This document shows positions 58,756-64,000 of a DNA stretch of 64,000 nucleotides, one piece after another (position 1 is the stretch's first letter; each line of letters starts with the position of its first letter). The stretch is from Hemileia vastatrix (taxonomy: Eukaryota > Basidiomycota > Pucciniomycetes > Pucciniales > Zaghouaniaceae): contig JASXTE010000013.1 in assembly GCA_030280995.1 (NCBI GenBank), positions 10,571,001-10,635,000 on the forward strand, given 5' to 3'. The notes beneath the pieces were generated by a model. That model made no database searches. It was given only the letters and a program-made list of their open reading frames with translations, and was not told the DNA's origin. The position numbers and the translations under genes were made by a program.

Positions 58756-61700
58756 ACACATTGAGTCAGTAACAAATATTCTGTGCAAAGGAAGAGAATC
58801 CAATGAGATGGAACTTCTGCAAACAGAAATTTCAAAAGCATCATTTGGCACTCAGATAAGTGAAGCTGAGAAAAATAATATTTTGGACTTAATTAAAGCA
58901 TTTCCAATGGCTTTTGCACATGGTGCAAATGAACTTGGCCTTGTAAAAGATCATGAAATGAAGATTAGTTTAACCTGTGATATGGATAATATTCCTGCTA
59001 GTCTGAAAAAGAAACCATACCCTGCTTCACCAATGAAGAGGAAAGACATAGAGGATGATATTAAGATGTTATTAAAAATGAAAATTCTTGAAAAGGTTGA
59101 AACTACACCAAAATATTGTGTAATATTATCAGTGCTCATTTCTTATGAACAAGATAAAGCAAGACTGTGCGGTGATTATAGAGCATTAAATACATTTACA
59201 GTAGATGATATTTATCTTTTGCCAAGGATTGCCTCTATACGTGCTACCCTTAAAGGTGCTAAGTATATAATTTGCTTAGATGGAAATAAAGGGTACCATC
59301 AAATTCCTGTTGAAAAGAATTCACAGAATTTTTTTTTGATAACAACACACATGGGAATTTATAAATATTTCAGGATGCCATTTAGAAAAAAAATGCTCCA
59401 TCATTATTTCAGAAGTTAATGGATATAACGTTCCATAATGAAATGATTGAGGGATGGTTAATGGTATACATTGATGACATCATAGTATTCTCTAAGACAT
59501 ATGATGAACTCTTGATCCATTAAAGAAGGTATTTCAGAAAATGGATGAAATAAAAATGACCTTTGAATTGAAAAAATGTAAATTTGGGTTTGAATCTTTA
59601 AAAGTTCTTGGTCATACTGTATCTGGCTTACAAATATGTGAAGACCAAAATAAGGTGGCTGCAATAAGGAATAAAGGCATTCCTCAAAATTTTAAGGATG
59701 TACAATCTTCTCTTGGTATGTGGGGCTATTATAGACAATATATAAAAAAACACCAGTTAATTGCTGCACCATTGACTACACTGATAAACAAATCACAAGC
59801 ATTCATTTGGAATAATGAAAGACAAAAGGCTTTTGATAATTGAAAGAATGTTTGTTGACAGCTCCTATCTTGGGATTACCAGATTTCCAATTGCCTTTTG
59901 TATTATATATAGATGCAAGTTTTATTGGTCTGGGTGCTGCTTTGCATCAAAAACAACTTATTGAAGGAAAAATGTCAGAAGTAGTAATTTGCTATATTTC
60001 ACATACTCTAAGAAGTAGTGAATTGAAATATGAAGCTACTCAACTTAAATGTTTGTCAGTAGTATGGGCTCTTGAGAAGCTACATTATTACCTTGAAGAC
60101 CAAAAATTTGAGTTAATAACTGACTTTAGTGCAGTTAAGTCACTCTTAAACATAAAAACTCCTAATAGACACATGTTTAGATGGCAATTAGCTGTACAAG
60201 AATACAGAGGATGGATGAATATTTCACATAGAGCAGGAACCTTACACTCTAATGTAGATTTGTTATCTAGAGTACCTCTGCCTAATAATGATGATAATCC
60301 TGCTTATGTTCCTGAATCAGAGATTATTAACATTTATGGCATTTATATTGTAGATCTTGAGGATGAATTTATGCAATAAATTCTTGATATGTATGCTTCA
60401 GATCCTGATTTAATTGAACTCACTACAATATTAAATGATCCATCTAATGCTTCAATGAATGTTTTAATAAAAAAAAATTACCAAATAAGTATAAAGAGGC
60501 ATTAGAAAAAGGAGAATTTTCCATTGAGGATGGTTTTATATATTACAGGAAAAAATTAAGTAATGTAATTGTAATTTCCCCTTCAATGAAGAAGTTAATG
60601 TTAAGTATATGTCATGATGATTTATTAGCAGGTCATTTTGACTACCATAAAGTATTAACCAGAGTAAAAAACACAGCTTGGTGGATTAACATGTCTGAGG
60701 ATGTTCAGAAATATGTTGAAACATGTGATTCTTGTCAAAAATCTAAAAGATTAACAGGAAAAAGAGCTGGTTTATTACAACAAATTGAGAAACCAAAAGC
60801 TCCATGGGACATAATTAACATGGACTTTGTAACGGGTTTGCCAATAGCAGGGCATAAGAGTTATAACTCCTGCTGGGTAATTGTAGATAGATTTACAAAG
60901 ATGTGTAAATTTATTCCTACCCACAAAGAGGTTTCTGCAAAGGACTTAGCTTTTTAATGGTGGACACAAATGTTAAATACAGCAGGTTTCCCCAAAGCAA
61001 TAGTTTCTGACAGAGATCCTAAATTTACTTCTGAGTTCTGGACATCACTTATGGATGTTTCAGGGTGTCAATTAAAACTTTCTACAGCACACAATCCACA
61101 AACTGATGGACTAGCAGAAAGAATGATACAAACCTTAGAAGATATGATAAGAAGATATTGTGCTTTTGGTCTTAACTTTAAAGACAATGACAAATTCACG
61201 CATGATTGGGTAACCCTTATCCCAAGTTTAGAATTTTCATACAATAGTACAGTACATTCTGTCACTGGCAAAAAGCCATTTGAAATATGGTTGGGTTATG
61301 TACCCAATACCCCTGCTAAAACTCTTAATAAATTACCTAGATTGGATATCCATCCAGGTACTAAATCTTTTATTCAAATGCAAGAATTATGCAGAAAACA
61401 TGCTCAAGAATGTATAAATAAGGGGTTTGAGTATGAGAAGAAAAGATGGGATAATGCCCATAAAGAACAAATGTTCAAAGAGGGTGATGAAGTCCTTATT
61501 TCTAAACTAAATTTCAATTTAAATGGTAATGTTAAATTGAAGGATCCATTCATTGGACCATTTGTAGTTAAAAAGATGGTTGGTAACAATGCTGTTGAGG
61601 TTATTCTATATGCACCTTATGATAGAAAACATCCAGTATTTCCTATTTCTCTTATAAAAACATACCATTCTAATGATACTGCTCTATTTCCAAGAAGATC

Positions 61701-61902
61701 AGGAAGGCATAAACAGCAACCTGAAGAAATAGTGGAAAAGGCAGAAATTGAAAAGATACTTAAAAAGAGACAACTTACTAAAGAAAAGGGAGTTGAGTAT
61801 CTATTAAGATTTAAAAATAAATCAAGTGAATATGACCAGTGGATTCCAGAAAATGAAATCTCTGATCTTAAAAATCTCTTGAAAAAATTTAAATCAAAAT
61901 AA
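58756..61902 (+). pseudogene. Element 3 pol: RT, RNase H, integrase, chromodomain
   Basis: Continues the protease frame from 33837. RT has VYIDDIIVFS (about 59465), RNase H YIDASFIGLG, integrase HDDLLAGH...CDSCQKSK, SDRDPKFTS and NPQTDGLAERM, and the chromodomain EYLLRFKNKS near the end at 61902. Breaks: frameshifts near 59390, 59520, 59840 and 60470, and TAA at 60955-60957 where element 1 has Leu. TAA at 60377-60379, between RNase H and integrase, matches the position of the stops in elements 1 and 2. It is the most diverged of the three copies, in plus orientation, and a chromovirus-type Gypsy relative. Confidence 0.88.
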
Positions 61903-62016
61903 TACTGTTTATTCAGTATATGAATTATAGAAAATTTAAAAAATTTTCTATTCACTCCTTACTTTAAATTAAAATGTCTTAACATTTTTTTATTAATTAT
62001 TTTGGGTAAGGGAGTT

Positions 62017-63170
62017 TCAGCCTAGATATCTCTAGGACTGAGTATTTCTCATACTTAAAATAAGATAACCTTAAGCAAATTAAGCTTATATCTTAAAAAT
62101 AAGGTTAAAATAATAATATATATGATTATATTACATATATATAAATTACAGTAGTTTAAATAGCTTATCCATAGCCTAATAATACTTATTAAGGTGTTAA
62201 TGTAGTCATAATATACTTATCTTATGTGATATTAAGTAATTATTGACATACATAAGCCTATATGTATACATAAATCTCATATTCAGTGAAATATGCAGAA
62301 TAATATGTATATTTAGGTCTATAAATGGGTTTTAGCCTCTGAATAGCCTATAACCTTTATTTTTCTGCTTATTTTAGGTCATATAGACATATCCAGTGGA
62401 CTCACAACGCCTAAAGAATCATAAACATCTATTTCAGGCCCATACACTCAGTTTGGACAACTTAATCTGCTTCCTTGGATGGATATTCACGGATTTATGG
62501 GTTGGGAGGTCATTTCTGGGTTAATATGGATGCTTGGGGGATGTTATTGGGGGCTTGGAAATTTAGTTTGTTTCCTTTTTATACTTTGGGTTTCATTATA
62601 TTCTCTTTGGATGAGTTATTTTACCTGTTTCTTTATGGTATCTGCTTTTATCTGGATTTTCTATTTATGGTATGGGTCTGTGTTATCATTAATTGTGATT
62701 GAGGGTCCTTATTGGAGGTCTGGGTGTTGAAACTGCTTGAAGTGGATGCCATGAGGAGGTGATGGGCCCTCAAAGTGCTGTAATTGCTGGGGATAGCAGT
62801 GACATCATCTGGATTGAAGGTCTGTGCACTCAAGTGGATTTTGGTATAAGTAAGGGAGGATTTTAGCGGTTATTAGACATCACTTACTTACTAAAATTCA
62901 AATAAACATTATAACACAATTATTATCATTTAGAAATATATTATAAAGCCTTTATAAATTGATATTATCTTTATATAAGCTATAACTATATTATATGTAT
63001 CTATTTTCCACCACTAGCACACATTTAAATCCAATTATTGTGAGTTTTATTTGAGTATAACTATTTTATTAGTCTCCCCCTGAGGTTTAATCACTAAATA
63101 ATTTATTAATAAGTAGTAGGACCATTAATAAATACTATTAAATCATACTTATATACTAGATACACTGACA
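62017..63170 (+). mobile_element. Probable 3' LTR of element 3
   Basis: A purine tract GGGTAAGGGAG directly precedes TTTCAGCCTAG (a decayed TGTCAG start), as expected at a 3' LTR boundary. The likely end is CTGACA at 63165-63170, giving about 1.15 kb. Small ORFs at 62475-62730 in it show no family features. The boundary on the right is less certain than on the left. Confidence 0.55.
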
Positions 63171-64000
63171 ATGACAATGTAGGAACCAATGAACCACCAA
63201 CCCCCAATCTTCTACCAAATATCACAACCAGCTTCCAAAAAAATTCTTCTAAACAAAAACATCTTCAGCTTGACTATTTCCAGCTCACTCTGGCTAGAGA
63301 TCCATAAGACATTGAGAAAAGAAAAAAACTCATTGAAAAGTTCCAAAGCTAATGCTGAAATCTTGTTTCATCTCTTGATTCTCTTCTGTAATTTAATTCT
63401 TGACTGGAATTTTGATTTAAAAGGAAAAACTTGACCACTTTCCAAGACTTCCTTAATGTAGACAACATAAATTAATTCCTCAGTTTAAAGTCTTGGGGGA
63501 CTGAAACCCACCAGTTAATAGTCTTGGTGGACTCAAAACCTAAATAATAAAGACAGAATCAGAGATCAAACTATTAAAGACTCAGAGAAAGAAACTAGAA
63601 TTCTAGGGTAACTGTTCCAAAGATCAGATATCTCATCAATTAGCCCCACACTTGCCTTAACTAAATTCAGAGACTACTCCTTCAGATGCCCTCAGCCAAA
63701 TTGATTCAACACATTATAAGTTTATAGTCCTGAAGGACTCATCCATTGAAAAATCCTTAGTTTAAAGTCTTGGGGGACTATTCAAAATTTTTCAGTTTAA
63801 TGTGTTGATGGAATTTCTACTATTTTTATTGCATATTGACATTTCTACACTTTTATGCATCTTTCCAGTATTCCAAGTTGTCTGTTCAGATCCAACTTCT
63901 TCTATTTAAATATTTCTCTCTTTCTCCAGTTTTCAATCTCATTATGCCTTCCACAGAACTCCCTTGCTTGGTTTCTCCTAAAGATTATTCCTGAAAATTT
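63171..64000. other. Terminal segment, no gene recognised
   Basis: Holds four copies of a short word of the form AGTC(T/C)TG..GGACT (near 63489, 63521, 63726 and 63767), but no convincing ORF, RNA gene or transposon end. Confidence 0.4.

Noticed and set aside
62475..62833. Hydrophobic ORFs within the element 3 3' LTR
   Set aside because: Overlapping frames in LTR-like DNA, no family resemblance.

Overview
The window looks like a repeat-bloated, strongly AT-rich fungal genome, most likely a basidiomycete and probably a rust (Pucciniales). Evidence: short introns (about 65-80 nt) with GTRAGT-type donors, a Tnp2/EnSpm-type transposase of the basidiomycete kind, a TET/JBP-type dioxygenase sitting inside a transposon, and chromodomain Ty3/Gypsy elements resembling those abundant in rusts. 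The species cannot be fixed from sequence alone. I see no convincing single-copy host gene, tRNA or rRNA: almost everything is mobile DNA.

Left part (1-3571): the end of an LTR (1-168), a 1.4-kb T-rich tract, a GT microsatellite, a decayed LTR-like fragment, and a clean solo LTR (2244-3496) with a perfect 5-bp target duplication (ACTTA).

Central left (3572-30644): a single 27,073-bp DNA transposon bounded by 40-bp terminal inverted repeats beginning CACCACAG and a 3-bp ATT target duplication (CACTA/EnSpm-like termini). It carries a five-exon SNF2 ATPase (RAD5/HLTF-like), an orphan protein on the minus strand, a spliced Tnp2-like transposase, a broken second orphan related to the first at its C-terminus, a five-exon orphan with a disordered N-terminal half, and a TET/JBP-like 2-oxoglutarate/Fe(II) dioxygenase. 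Three unusual structured non-coding zones lie between or within the genes: a 1.9-kb nest of AATTTCGATCGAAATT palindromes within larger inverted repeats (14.8-16.7 kb), three fold-backs with a conserved 27-nt loop inside the dioxygenase's long first intron (22.4-22.8 kb), and a run of about 13 consecutive hairpins, each with a different stem sequence, including a 63-bp stem (23.93-24.77 kb). A SNF2 ATPase plus a TET/JBP oxygenase on one transposon suggests a chromatin or DNA-modification cassette travelling with its transposase. This is the strongest candidate for a poorly described system here.

Right part (30645-64000): a GT microsatellite, a 210-bp MITE, then a Russian-doll set of transposons. 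Element 3 (plus strand, oldest chromovirus-type Gypsy) is split between protease and RT by element 2 (33838-58750, minus strand, decayed). Element 2's left LTR is split by element 1 (34306-46645, minus strand, 5-bp TSD TAGAC, LTRs nearly identical). One PIF/Harbinger element (3.18 kb) sits in element 1's leader, and a second, inverted copy sits in element 2's right LTR. Both Harbingers have AAT target duplications, and the related copies preserve what look like the empty sites. After element 3's 3' LTR the last 0.8 kb holds no recognised gene.
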